From contig CAAGRP010000203.1 in NCBI GenBank assembly GCA_900772685.1, positions 1 through 9,990 of the forward strand: a DNA stretch of 9,990 nt. Direction: 5' to 3'. Below the pieces are notes generated by a model. That model was not told the DNA's origin and searched no databases. It saw nothing but the letters and a program-made list of their open reading frames with translations. Position 1 is the first letter of the stretch. Each line of letters begins with the position of its first letter. Positions 1 through 8,220 of the stretch are shown here, piece after piece. This DNA is from Lachnospiraceae bacterium (GTDB lineage Bacteria; Bacillota; Clostridia; Lachnospirales; Lachnospiraceae). The translations under genes and the position numbers were made by a program.

Positions 1-29
1 AAAAACAAATCTGTCGCAAGATGTCCTGT

Positions 30-3000
30 TTATGCAAACTGTTGTCGATGGATCGGTTTATCCGGTTTGCTCCCAAACATATACTGTCCTACAACCATGA
101 GCGACGGATAGCAGGCATCGTTGTTAACATACTTAAGGCCCATATCTACGGCCTGTTTGTTGTCGTTCGGAAGTACCACAAGGTTGTAGCCTCCTGACGC
201 AAAGGCAGGTCCCAGTATATTAAAGTGGATAGGCGACATCTGAGGTGCAAGGATCGTATAATCCTTTCTCATCTCCTCAGTAAATACAACCTTCTTCATC
301 GAAGACGGCTCTATATGTCTTGCCATTTCCTTGCATTTTCCGTGTGCCCTTAAAGCCGCAAGCAGGGATCTTACCCTTATCCTTGCCGCGCCTAAGTTGT
401 TTACCTCATCTATCTTGAGGCATGTATATATCTTGTCGCTGTTTGTCAGTATCTCATAGACCTGATCTGTAGTTACCGCATCGAGTCCGCAGCCGAAGCT
501 GTTGAGCTGTATAAGATCAAGATCCTCCCTTGTCTTTACATAGTTTGCGGCAGCATACAGCCTTGTATGATACATCCACTGGTCGGTAACCCTTAAAGGT
601 CTTTCAAGCGGTGCCATGTCAGATACCGAATCCTCGGTAAGTACGGCTATATCATATGAATTTATCATATCCGGGATACCATGATGGATCTCCGGATCTA
701 TATGGTAAGGTCTTCCGGCAAGCACGATTCCCCTGTGTCCGGTCTCCTCCATCCACTTGATCGTCTCGCGGCCCTTCTCACTGATGTCCTCTCTTACCTT
801 CTGCATCTCGAGCCAGCCTTCATGGCAGGCCTCTCTTACCTCTTTTGCAGGTATATCGGAAAACACCTTTACCAGCTCATCCGCAAGCACCTTCTCATTA
901 GTAAGGGCAAGGAAAGGATTCTGGAATCTGATCGACGGATCGTTTAATTCATCGACATTATTCTTGATATTTTCCGCATACGACGTAACGATAGGACAGT
1001 TGTAATGGTTTACCGAATCCTCAAACTCCTGTCTTTCGTAAGGTATGCACGGATAAAAGATATATTTTATATTGTTTCTTATGAGCCATGTTACATGTCC
1101 GTGTGCAAGCTTTGCAGGATAGCACTCAGACTCACTCGGGATAGACTCTATACCGAGCTCATACAGCTTTCTTGTGGATGTAGGCGAAAGCACCACTCTG
1201 TATCCGAGCTTCGTAAAGAACTTAAACCACAGCGGATAGTTCTCAAACATATTGAGCACACGCGGGATACCTACCGTTCCCCTCTTAGCCTCTTCCTCGG
1301 ATAAAGGCTCGTAACCGAATATCCTGTTATATTTATATTCGAAAAGGTTAGGTATATTATCGGCATTCTTTTCTTTTCCGATACCCTTTTCGCATCTGTT
1401 TCCGCTTATATATCTTCTGCCGCCCGAAAATTTGTTTATCGTAAGACGGCATTTATTCGTACATCCGTTGCATCTTGCCATGGATGTAGAATACTCAAGG
1501 TTGTTTATATCATCTATCGAGAGCATTGAAGTCTCTTTGCCCTCGCATCTTTCCTTTGCGATGAGCGCCGCACCGAAGGCTCCCATGATACCTGCGATAT
1601 CAGGTCTTATTGCCTCGCAGCCCGCTATCCGCTCAAAGCTTCTTAAAACTCCGTCATTATAGAATGTTCCGCCCTGTACGACGATATGCGTTCCAAGCTC
1701 TGCCGCATCCGAAACCTTTATAACCTTATAAAGCGCATTCTTGATAACGGAATATGCAAGTCCCGCAGATATATCTGCAACCGTTGCACCTTCCTTCTGC
1801 GCCTGCTTAACCTTTGAATTCATGAATACCGTACATCTCGTACCGAGATCTATCGGGTTCTTTGCAAAAAGAGCCTCCCTTGCGAAATCCTCGACCGAAA
1901 AGTTAAGGCTGTGTGCAAAGGTCTCTATAAATGAACCGCAGCCCGACGAACACGCCTCGTTGAGCATTACGTTATCTACGGTATGGTTCTTTATCTTTAT
2001 ACACTTCATATCCTGTCCGCCGATATCGAGTATACAATCTACCTGCGGATCAAAGAATGCGGCTGCGGTATAATGTGCTATTGTCTCAACTTCACCCTCA
2101 TCGAGCATGAGTGCAGCCTTTATAAGCGCTTCACCGTAGCCTGTCGAGCAGGCATATGCGATATGTGCCGTTTCAGGCATTTTTGAATAGATATCCTGTA
2201 TTGCCCTTATAGATGTGGCAAGCGGGCTTCCGTTGTTGTTACTGTAGAATGAATATAAAAGCTCTCCGTCCTCCGAAACCACCGCTGCCTTTGTAGTGGT
2301 GGAACCTGCATCTATTCCGAGATAGCAGTTTCCGGAATATTCAGAGAATTCCTTTGTCTTTACCTTATATTTTCCCTGTCTTTCAAGGAAAGCATTATAA
2401 GAAGCCTCATTCTCAAAAAGCGGCTCCATACGCTCGACCTCAAAATCCATCTTTATGCCGTGTTCAAGCTTGCTTCTAAGGTCTGAAAGCTTTACCGTAT
2501 TTTCCTTCTGTGCGTTCATTGCCGAACCGATCGCAGCAAAAAGATGCGAATTTTCAGGCATTATCGCATGCTCCTCGTCAAGCTCAAGCGTCCTTATAAA
2601 GGATTCCCTGAGCTCAGACAGGAAATGGAGCGGTCCTCCGAGAAAGGCAACATGACCTCTTATCGGCTTACCGCATGCAAGTCCCGATATAGTCTGGTTT
2701 ACGACCGCCTGAAAGATAGAAGCCGCAAGGTCTTCCTTCTTTGCTCCGTCGTTTATGAGCGGCTGTATATCTGTTTTCGCAAAAACACCGCATCTTGCGG
2801 CTATCGGATAAATGTCCTGATAATCCTTTGCAAGCTCGTTAAGACCTGTTGCATCTGTCTTCAAAAGGCTTGCCATCTGGTCTATAAAGGAACCCGTACC
2901 GCCGGCACAGATACCATTCATTCTCTGTTCGATATTATTACCCTCGAAATAGACGATCTTTGCATCCTCTCCTCCGAGCTCGATCGCTACATCTGTTTTA

Positions 3001-3287
3001 GGGGCATATTTCTGAAGTGCCGCTGATACGGCGATAACCTCCTGTACAAAAGGTATCTCAAGATGGTTTGCAAGCGTAAGTCCGCCGCTTCCCGTTATAA
3101 CAGGAGAAACATCCAGCTCTCCCGTCTCCTCATATGCTTTCTTAAGAAGAAGGGCAAGGGTCTCCTGTATATTTGCATAATGGCGTTCATAATCCGCAAA
3201 CAGCAGCTTTTCATCTTCGTCAAGTATTGCAATCTTAACTGTTGTAGATCCAATATCAATGCCAAGTATACATTTTCTGTCTGCCAT
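30..3287 (-). CDS. Large double-domain 2-hydroxyacyl-CoA dehydratase activase-like ATPase (BcrAD/BadFG + DUF2229), C-terminus short
   Basis: Predicted ATP-dependent iron-sulfur electron donor ('archerase') of the HgdC/BcrAD_BadFG family, 1085 aa from the chosen start. Seen: ATPase domain 1 (about 5-260, GIDIGSTT at 9-16, [14 protein letters not shown]); ATPase domain 2 (about 322-578, [23 protein letters not shown]); a Cys-rich linker (C606, C609, C613, C632); a DUF2229-like region (about 670-890, SECYPAK with C722, AGRPYH at 857); and a C-terminal COG3581-like piece (about 1018-1068, NNDACYPS with C1059). The cluster-ligand pairs are C127/C166 and C446/C485. In HgdC, one such pair per subunit holds a [4Fe-4S] cluster between two subunits, so one chain could form its own pseudo-dimer (inference). 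Family members of this architecture usually run to about 1400 aa; this one ends soon after VVGQ. Start: an upstream in-frame ATG at 3299 is possible, but GGAG lies 6 nt before the ATG at 3287. Substrate enzyme unknown; no dehydratase subunits lie nearby. Confidence 0.85.
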
Positions 3288-3293
3288 TTTCAT

Positions 3294-3297
3294 CTCC
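3294..3297 (-). promoter_or_regulatory. Ribosome binding site deciding the activase start
   Basis: Three in-frame ATGs are crowded at 3299, 3293 and 3287. The only good Shine-Dalgarno sequence, GGAG, lies between the first two, 6 nt before the ATG at 3287. Starting there also puts the first cysteine pair at residues 127 and 166, the numbering used for HgdC. Starts at 3299 or 3293 have no properly spaced site. Confidence 0.6.
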
Positions 3298-3356
3298 ATA
3301 TCTTTATAAATTCTTCTCTTCTTTGTTCTCTTTTATTCTCTCAATCGTGAAGAGTC

Positions 3357-3385
3357 ATTATAATAAATTTAAAAGTTCAATTCAA
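3357..3385 (-). promoter_or_regulatory. Probable sigma-A promoter for the activase gene
   Basis: On the minus strand TTGAAT (3385-3380) is followed by a 17-bp spacer and a perfect TATAAT (3362-3357). Transcription would start near 3350, giving a leader of about 60 nt. The rest of the 101-bp gap (3300-3400) is AT-rich and shows no GC-rich hairpin, so read-through from the flippase gene is also possible. Confidence 0.6.
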
Positions 3386-3400
3386 GGCTCTAATTCTTAA

Positions 3401-5026
3401 TTATCTATAAACCCTGATAAGGCGCATTATCTTAACCAGCTTTGTTCCCATAGGATATCTTCGAAGCTCTTCCTCCGGTATCCTTCCGAACAACACATAA
3501 AATACCAGATATGCCGCAACCGCAGCTATTACCGATATGATAAGACCGATAAACGGACGTCTCGTTGCAAAGAATATCAGATAATATATAACTGCCGCAA
3601 CTACAGCCATAAAAGCAGAGGCAATAAGCGGATTCACATATGTATCCTTCATCCTTGCCTTAAAGCCCAGATACTTTTTGATTGATATCTCATTTAATAT
3701 ACAATAGGCAACCGAGAATATGATTCCGGAGATCATTACAGCATATATATCAAGTCCCGGTGCTGCAAGCAGCATTACAGCAAGTGAAGCGATATTTACA
3801 CCGAGCGCTACAGCGGCATTTATAAGAGCCGTTTTCTGCTTTCCTATAGACTGGAGAGCTCCGCCTGTAACGGTACACAGTGCCGTAAATACAACATAGA
3901 GCGATCCTGTCACAAGAAGCTTTGTTGCCACATCCGAGGCCGCCGGGAACAGAACTCCCATTATAGGATGAGCAAGCACCGTAAGCCCTACCGTTGCGGG
4001 TATGCATATGAACATGGTGAGCTTTATCGTCTTATTGATACTGCTGTTTGCACTTTTATTGTCTCCTACGGCAAAGTAACCGGAAACCTCCGGCATCATC
4101 GCCGACGTACTCGCCGATGCAAGTGCAAGCGGGATATTTATGACCGGGATATAATAATTGCTGAATTCTCCGTAGGCTGCCGATATGCTGTTCGCATTTA
4201 TACCATGCATGCCCTGTATTCCCGCATAAAGATAACTGTCCAGATAATTGCTTGCGTTATTTATAAAGGTTGTAAGGATTATCGGTGTTACCATAAGAAA
4301 GATAAGTCCGAACGCATCCCTGTAGCTGTCCTCTTTTCCGTGGATGTCTCTTAAATATCTCTTTCTGAATGTCTTCTTATTTAAGAAGTACACAAAGAGC
4401 ATGAATATAAGTCCGACTATTACTCCGGCCGAGGTTCCGAGCGTTCCGCCGACAGCACCGTATACCGCTGTCTTTTCCACGCTTCCTGCGCCCAGTGAAT
4501 TTACGAGGATCCACGCCGCAAGTATACTCACGACAGCATTCATTATCTGCTCAAGCACCTGCGAGATCGAGGTAGGCGTCATATTGTGATGTGCCTGAAA
4601 ATAACCTCTTAAGACGCCGAGGATCGCAGATAAGAATATAGTAGGTGCAAGCACCCGAAGTGCCGGAAGGGCATTCTGCTGATTTGACGGGAGCAGTATG
4701 CTGCCTCCGAAGAATGCTACAAGCGCCGCAGCTCCGCCGACTATAACGGCATATAGAAGTGCCGTCTTAAATATCTTCTGTGCATTTTTATACTCTTTTT
4801 TTGCCAGTCTCTCGGAAACGATCTTTGAAACCGCCATAGGTATACTATATGAAGATACAAGAAGCAGTATGGAATAAAGATTGCTCGCATATCCGTAATA
4901 GCCAAGTCCGACAGACCCTAATATCTCTCCTAACGGTCTTCTGTATATAAGGCCTATGATCCTTGATATTATGGTTGCGATCATCAATATAGATGCGTTT
5001 TTTACCAGTGAATTCTTCTTTACCAT
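3401..5026 (-). CDS. MurJ/YtgP (SpoVB-like) lipid flippase, MOP superfamily
   Basis: A 541-aa polytopic membrane protein of the MVF/polysaccharide-transport branch of the MOP (MATE-like) superfamily. Members flip lipid-linked precursors; the YtgP/MurJ group moves lipid II across the membrane for peptidoglycan synthesis, and SpoVB acts in spore cortex formation. Seen: a short charged N-terminus, then a first helix with the typical SRIIGLIYRRPLG stretch (21-33), the GYYGYASNLY loop, and about 14 hydrophobic segments up to about residue 515, ending in a basic tail. Length fits the family (about 510-550). The start ATG has only a weak upstream GGAA, which suggests coupling to ung 36 bp upstream in the same direction. 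It is probably the last gene of the hisH-hisF-ung unit. Assignment to MurJ rather than SpoVB or an O-antigen flippase is less certain than the superfamily. Confidence 0.8.
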   Translation of the reverse strand: MVKKNSLVKNASILMIATIISRIIGLIYRRPLGEILGSVGLGYYGYASNLYSILLLVSSYSIPMAVSKIVSERLAKKEYKNAQKIFKTALLYAVIVGGAAALVAFFGGSILLPSNQQNALPALRVLAPTIFLSAILGVLRGYFQAHHNMTPTSISQVLEQIMNAVVSILAAWILVNSLGAGSVEKTAVYGAVGGTLGTSAGVIVGLIFMLFVYFLNKKTFRKRYLRDIHGKEDSYRDAFGLIFLMVTPIILTTFINNASNYLDSYLYAGIQGMHGINANSISAAYGEFSNYYIPVINIPLALASASTSAMMPEVSGYFAVGDNKSANSSINKTIKLTMFICIPATVGLTVLAHPIMGVLFPAASDVATKLLVTGSLYVVFTALCTVTGGALQSIGKQKTALINAAVALGVNIASLAVMLLAAPGLDIYAVMISGIIFSVAYCILNEISIKKYLGFKARMKDTYVNPLIASAFMAVVAAVIYYLIFFATRRPFIGLIISVIAAVAAYLVFYVLFGRIPEEELRRYPMGTKLVKIMRLIRVYR

Positions 5027-5062
5027 TATCTGATTTCCGTACCTTCTGAATATATCTTCTTA

Positions 5063-5737
5063 TTAAATATTTTCGATCTGCCAGTCTATGGGGCTTATGC
5101 CGTTTTTCGCAAGGAAGCTGTTCGCCTTTGAGAAATGCCTGCATCCGAAAAAACCTCTGTATGCGGACAGCGGGCTTGGATGAGGTGCTTCCAGTATCAG
5201 ATGCTTCGGATTGTCAAGCAGAACCTTTTTATTCTGTGCGGGTCTCCCCCAAAGCATAAACACTATCGGTCTGTCCTGTTTGTTCACCGCCTTTATAACA
5301 GCATCGGTAAAATTCTCCCAACCGAGATTTTTGTGCGAATTGGCCATATGAGCCCTTACTGTAAGAACCGTATTGAGCATGAGCACACCCTGTTTTGCCC
5401 ATTTCTCGAGGAATCCATTGTTCGGAATATAAAGCCCCAGATCATCTTGCAGCTCCTTATATATATTCTGGAGCGACGGCGGTATATCAACCTTCGGCTT
5501 CACCGAAAAGCAAAGCCCATGAGCCTGTCCCTCCTCATGATAAGGATCCTGTCCCAGTATAACCACCTTAACATCCTCAGCAGGTGTAAGGTGCAGAGCA
5601 TTAAATATATCCTCTGCCGGAGGATAGACCCTGTGGGTATGATATTCCTCATTTATACGCATATAGAGTTTTTTGTAATAATCCTGCCTGAATTCATCCT
5701 TCAGGAGCTTCGCCCAATTTCCTGTGATCGGAGGCAT
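5063..5737 (-). CDS. ung: Uracil-DNA glycosylase, family 1
   Basis: Removes uracil from DNA by cleaving the N-glycosidic bond, starting base excision repair in the cytoplasm. The 224-aa length is normal for family 1. Seen: the water-activating motif GQDPYH at 62-67 with catalytic Asp64; the LLNTVLTV strand (120-127), which contains the family's uracil-binding Asn (N122); and the minor-groove leucine loop HPSPLSAYRGFFG starting at 186 with catalytic His186. All key residues are present. AGGAG (5749-5745) lies 7 nt before the ATG and overlaps the hisF stop codon; the 10-bp gap indicates co-transcription and probably translational coupling with hisF. Its place between histidine and cell-wall genes does not suggest a functional link. 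Confidence 0.97.
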   Translation of the reverse strand: MPPITGNWAKLLKDEFRQDYYKKLYMRINEEYHTHRVYPPAEDIFNALHLTPAEDVKVVILGQDPYHEEGQAHGLCFSVKPKVDIPPSLQNIYKELQDDLGLYIPNNGFLEKWAKQGVLMLNTVLTVRAHMANSHKNLGWENFTDAVIKAVNKQDRPIVFMLWGRPAQNKKVLLDNPKHLILEAPHPSPLSAYRGFFGCRHFSKANSFLAKNGISPIDWQIENI

Positions 5738-5747
5738 ATCTTTTCTC

Positions 5748-6509
5748 CTATATCCTCATGCTGAGTCCGCGATCTTTAAGCTCTCTTTTTACTTCCTCTA
5801 TCTCAAGCTCCTTATAGTGGAAAAGAGATGCTGCAAGTGCCGCCTCCGCACCGCCCTTAGTAAGAGCGTCATAAAAATGATCTATATTTCCTGCTCCGCC
5901 CGATGCGATCACCGGCACCTTGACAAGCGATGAGACCGCTTTTGTCAGTTCAATATCATAACCGTTCTTTGTTCCGTCGCAGTCCATGCTGGTAAGAAGT
6001 ATCTCTCCGGCGCCTAAGCTCTCGACCTTTTCTGCCCATTCAAGAGCATCGAGTCCTGTATCAACTCTTCCGCCGTACGAATATACATTCCATCCGCTGT
6101 TATCGCTTCGCCTTCTTGCGTCTATAGCAACGACCACGCACTGGCTTCCGAAGATATCCGCAGCCTGTGATATAAGAAGCGGATCGGCTATTGCCGCTGA
6201 ATTGACCGAGATCTTATCCGCTCCCTCTCTTAATACATTTTTAAAATCCTCTACGGTACGGATTCCTCCTCCTACCGTAAACGGTATGAAAACCTCCTTT
6301 GCGACAGCTCTTACAAGGTCCGTAACGGTTGCCCTTCTGTCGCTTGAAGCAGTTATATCCAGAAATACCAGCTCATCGGCTCCGGCCTTATCATAGGCCT
6401 TTGCGATCTCAACAGGATCTCCGGCATCCTTCAGATTGACAAAATTAACGCCTTTTACAACTCTGCCGTTTGTAACATCAAGACAGGGAATTATTCTTTT
6501 TGTAAACAT
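5748..6509 (-). CDS. hisF: Imidazole glycerol phosphate synthase, cyclase subunit HisF
   Basis: Uses ammonia delivered by HisH to convert PRFAR to imidazole glycerol phosphate and AICAR, linking histidine and purine synthesis. It is a 253-aa (beta/alpha)8 barrel. Seen: the N-terminal FTKRIIPCLDV with catalytic Asp11, the phosphate-site FTVGGGIR, SVNSAA, VVAIDAR with catalytic Asp130, and the C-terminal phosphate site ASGGAG. Two adjacent ATGs (6512 and 6509) are possible. The second is preferred because AAGGAGG lies 7 nt before it and it gives the standard family start and numbering. It overlaps the hisH stop as TGATG, a typical coupling arrangement. This is an ordinary bacterial-type HisF. 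Confidence 0.97.
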   Translation of the reverse strand: MFTKRIIPCLDVTNGRVVKGVNFVNLKDAGDPVEIAKAYDKAGADELVFLDITASSDRRATVTDLVRAVAKEVFIPFTVGGGIRTVEDFKNVLREGADKISVNSAAIADPLLISQAADIFGSQCVVVAIDARRRSDNSGWNVYSYGGRVDTGLDALEWAEKVESLGAGEILLTSMDCDGTKNGYDIELTKAVSSLVKVPVIASGGAGNIDHFYDALTKGGAEAALAASLFHYKELEIEEVKRELKDRGLSMRI

Positions 6510-7135
6510 CATCTTCCCTCCTTATTACTGTCAAGCCCGATAAATTTCTTCAATATAGAAAGACCTGCCGCAGAGCTCTTCTCGGGATGGAACTGGCAGC
6601 CGAAAACATTTCCGTGCTCTACCGCTGCATGGATATTGACCCCGTATTCGGTAACGGCTGAAACATCCTCGAAATTTTCAGCCTGCAGATAATACGAATG
6701 TACGAAATAAACATACGGTGATCTTTCAAAATGTCCGAACAGACGGCTCTTCTTCGGAAAGCTCAGAGAGTTCCAACCCATATGCGGGATCTTCAAACCA
6801 TCTGCCGGCGGTATCTTTACTATCTTTCCCTTAAGAAGAGAAAGCCCCTTAACTCCCGGCGATTCCTCGCTGCTGTCAAACATCATCTGCAGTCCCAGAC
6901 ATATTCCAAGAAAAGGCGTGTTATTCTTCACAACCTCTCCTATGGCCTCTTCCAGTCCGAGTTTTCTCAAATTCTCCATAGCTGTGCCGAAGCTTCCTAC
7001 ACCCGGCAATATTACCTTATCCGCTTTTATGATCGTTTCCGGATCACTGCTTACAACGGCTTCTTCGCCAAGCAGCTCAACTGCTTTTTCGACACTTTTA
7101 ATATTTCCTGCTCCGTAATCAATTATTCCTATCAT
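6509..7135 (-). CDS. hisH: Imidazole glycerol phosphate synthase, glutamine amidotransferase subunit HisH
   Basis: Class I glutaminase that releases ammonia from glutamine and channels it into the HisF barrel. The 208-aa length is typical. Seen: the N-terminal IIDYGAGNIKSV, the oxyanion strand PGVGSFG (45-51), the nucleophile elbow GICLGLQ with Cys79, and the remaining triad residues His183 and Glu185 in QFHPEKS. The start ATG is preceded by AGGAG (7147-7143) at 7 nt. It is the first gene of a minus-strand run hisH-hisF-ung-flippase. The other histidine genes are not next to it; only a hisA-type gene appears, on the opposite strand at 8569. Confidence 0.97.
   Translation of the reverse strand: MIGIIDYGAGNIKSVEKAVELLGEEAVVSSDPETIIKADKVILPGVGSFGTAMENLRKLGLEEAIGEVVKNNTPFLGICLGLQMMFDSSEESPGVKGLSLLKGKIVKIPPADGLKIPHMGWNSLSFPKKSRLFGHFERSPYVYFVHSYYLQAENFEDVSAVTEYGVNIHAAVEHGNVFGCQFHPEKSSAAGLSILKKFIGLDSNKEGR
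6517..6523 (-). promoter_or_regulatory. Strong Shine-Dalgarno for hisF inside the end of hisH
   Basis: AAGGAGG on the minus strand lies within the last codons of hisH. It is 4 nt from the ATG at 6512 and 7 nt from the ATG at 6509. The spacing favours the second, and supports coupled translation of the two subunits. Confidence 0.7.
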
Positions 7136-7184
7136 AAGCTGTCTCCTGTCAGGATAAATAGTCAGAATTTCCCATAATTAAAGG

Positions 7185-7213
7185 ATTATAACATTTTCTT
7201 TATTCGCTTGCAA
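7185..7213 (-). promoter_or_regulatory. Promoter for the hisH-hisF-ung unit
   Basis: On the minus strand TTGCAA (7213-7208), a 17-bp spacer and a perfect TATAAT (7190-7185). The leader would be only about 40 nt, too short for a T-box or an attenuator. The -35 hexamer is the same six bases used by the divergent promoter. Confidence 0.65.
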
Positions 7214-7235
7214 TTACGTTATCTTTTACTATAAT
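7208..7235 (+). promoter_or_regulatory. Promoter for the EamA transporter gene
   Basis: TTGCAA (7208-7213), a 16-bp spacer and a perfect TATAAT (7230-7235) on the plus strand, about 50 bp before the ATG. The -35 is a palindrome shared with the hisH promoter on the other strand. Confidence 0.65.
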
Positions 7236-7283
7236 AAACTCGTTAGAATTTACGCCCATTAAAGCGGCGGAACGGAGATTATT

Positions 7284-8189
7284 ATGAAAAAAAGCTCATT
7301 TAGTAACTGCATCCTTTTATTTATGGCTGCTCTTGTGTGGGGACTCGGCTTTGTTTCTCAAAGTGCAGGTGCGGACTACATCGGCGCATTTGCCTTTAAC
7401 GGATTCCGATTTCCCCTTGCCTTTCTCGTACTTATACCGTTTCTTTTTATTAGGAAGAAAACCGGTAAGACCGAGTATACCAAAGACAGGAAAACGGCAA
7501 TTATCGGCGGCGTCTCCTGCGGTGTAGTGCTTTTTCTTGCAAGTACATTTCAGCAGCTTGCAATGACAGATGCCTCATCGGGAAAAGCAGGCTTCCTTAC
7601 TTCTTTTTATATCGTCCTTGTACCGATCTTCGGATTGTTCCTTAAAAAGCGTACGACACTTTTTGTATGGATATCGGTCGTGCTCGCCCTTATAGGACTT
7701 TTCTTCTTATGCGTAAAGGACAGCTTTACATTGAGTTCGAGTGATACCTCACTCTTTATATGTGCGGCCCTGTATTCGATACACATCCTTGTAATAGACC
7801 ATTTTTCACCGGATGTTGACGGCGTTCTCCTTTCGTGGATCCAGTTCGGCGTTGTTTCCGTATGCTCTATCGTATGCATGTTCATATTCGAAGGTTTACC
7901 ATCGGCTTCCGATATAAGTGCTGCCGCAATCCCTGTGCTCTATGCCGGAATAATGTCATGCGGAGTAGGATATACCTTCCAGATAATCGGCCAGAACAAT
8001 GTTAACCCGGCTGTTGCCTCTGTGATACTTTCCCTTGAATCATGTATCTCCGCATTTGCAGGTGCTCTTATCCTAGGACAGATGATGACACCAAGAGAGA
8101 TCATCGGCTGTATCTTCATGTTCGGTGCGGTCCTTATAACACAGGTGCCTGTAGGAAAAAATAAATCATCACAAACAATAGCAGAATAG
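7284..8189 (+). CDS. EamA/RhaT-family (DMT superfamily) ten-helix transporter
   Basis: Integral membrane protein of the drug/metabolite transporter superfamily, 301 aa, with two EamA repeats (about 9-145 and 155-288), giving about ten hydrophobic segments. Seen: the family's N-terminal LVWGLGFVSQ stretch, FRFPLAFL, the end of helix 3 and helix 4 region FQQLAMTDASSGKAGFLTSF (89-108), and in the second repeat QNNVNPAVASVILSLESC. Members export amino acids, nucleotides or other metabolites; the substrate cannot be read from the sequence. Divergence from hisH with a shared promoter region raises the possibility of a histidine- or purine-related role, but that is only inference. ATG at 7284 is preceded by GGAG at 6 nt. 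No hairpin terminator is visible after the stop. Confidence 0.9.
   Translation: MKKSSFSNCILLFMAALVWGLGFVSQSAGADYIGAFAFNGFRFPLAFLVLIPFLFIRKKTGKTEYTKDRKTAIIGGVSCGVVLFLASTFQQLAMTDASSGKAGFLTSFYIVLVPIFGLFLKKRTTLFVWISVVLALIGLFFLCVKDSFTLSSSDTSLFICAALYSIHILVIDHFSPDVDGVLLSWIQFGVVSVCSIVCMFIFEGLPSASDISAAAIPVLYAGIMSCGVGYTFQIIGQNNVNPAVASVILSLESCISAFAGALILGQMMTPREIIGCIFMFGAVLITQVPVGKNKSSQTIAE
8156..8170 (+). repeat. 15-bp direct repeat, copy 1 (end of transporter gene)
   Basis: AAAAAATAAATCATC occurs here, inside the last codons of the transporter gene, and again exactly at 8375-8389. The match ends at both sides (g/c before, a/g after). The two copies flank the DnaA-box cluster. Confidence 0.6.
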
Positions 8190-8208
8190 CCAAAATATTA
8201 TATACCCT

Positions 8209-8220
8209 TATAAGCTTATA
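8209..8220. repeat. 12-bp perfect palindrome
   Basis: TATAAGCTTATA is a perfect palindrome in AT-rich DNA just after the transporter gene. Its right half overlaps the first DnaA-box-like sequence (8216-8224). It is too AT-rich to be a terminator. Confidence 0.5.

Noticed and set aside
30..78. A simple frameshift explaining the short activase C-terminus
   Set aside because: One alternative frame stays open to the window edge and another hits a stop, but neither reads like the expected family continuation, so a frameshift alone was not claimed.
681..3350. Several plus-strand open frames of 66-160 codons opposite the activase gene
   Set aside because: They are antisense to a gene with clear conserved motifs, have no recognisable domains or good ribosome binding sites, and have amino acid composition typical of shadow frames.
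3968..7177. Plus-strand frames opposite the flippase, ung, hisF and hisH (up to 209 codons)
   Set aside because: The opposite strand carries well-supported genes with catalytic motifs; these frames show no family features.
7136..7283. T-box or histidine attenuator before hisH
   Set aside because: The predicted leader is only about 40 nt; no T-box motif, histidine-codon run or terminator hairpin was found.
8190..8215. Rho-independent terminator after the transporter gene
   Set aside because: The palindrome at 8209-8220 is almost all A/T with no following T-run, so it would not form a stable terminator hairpin.
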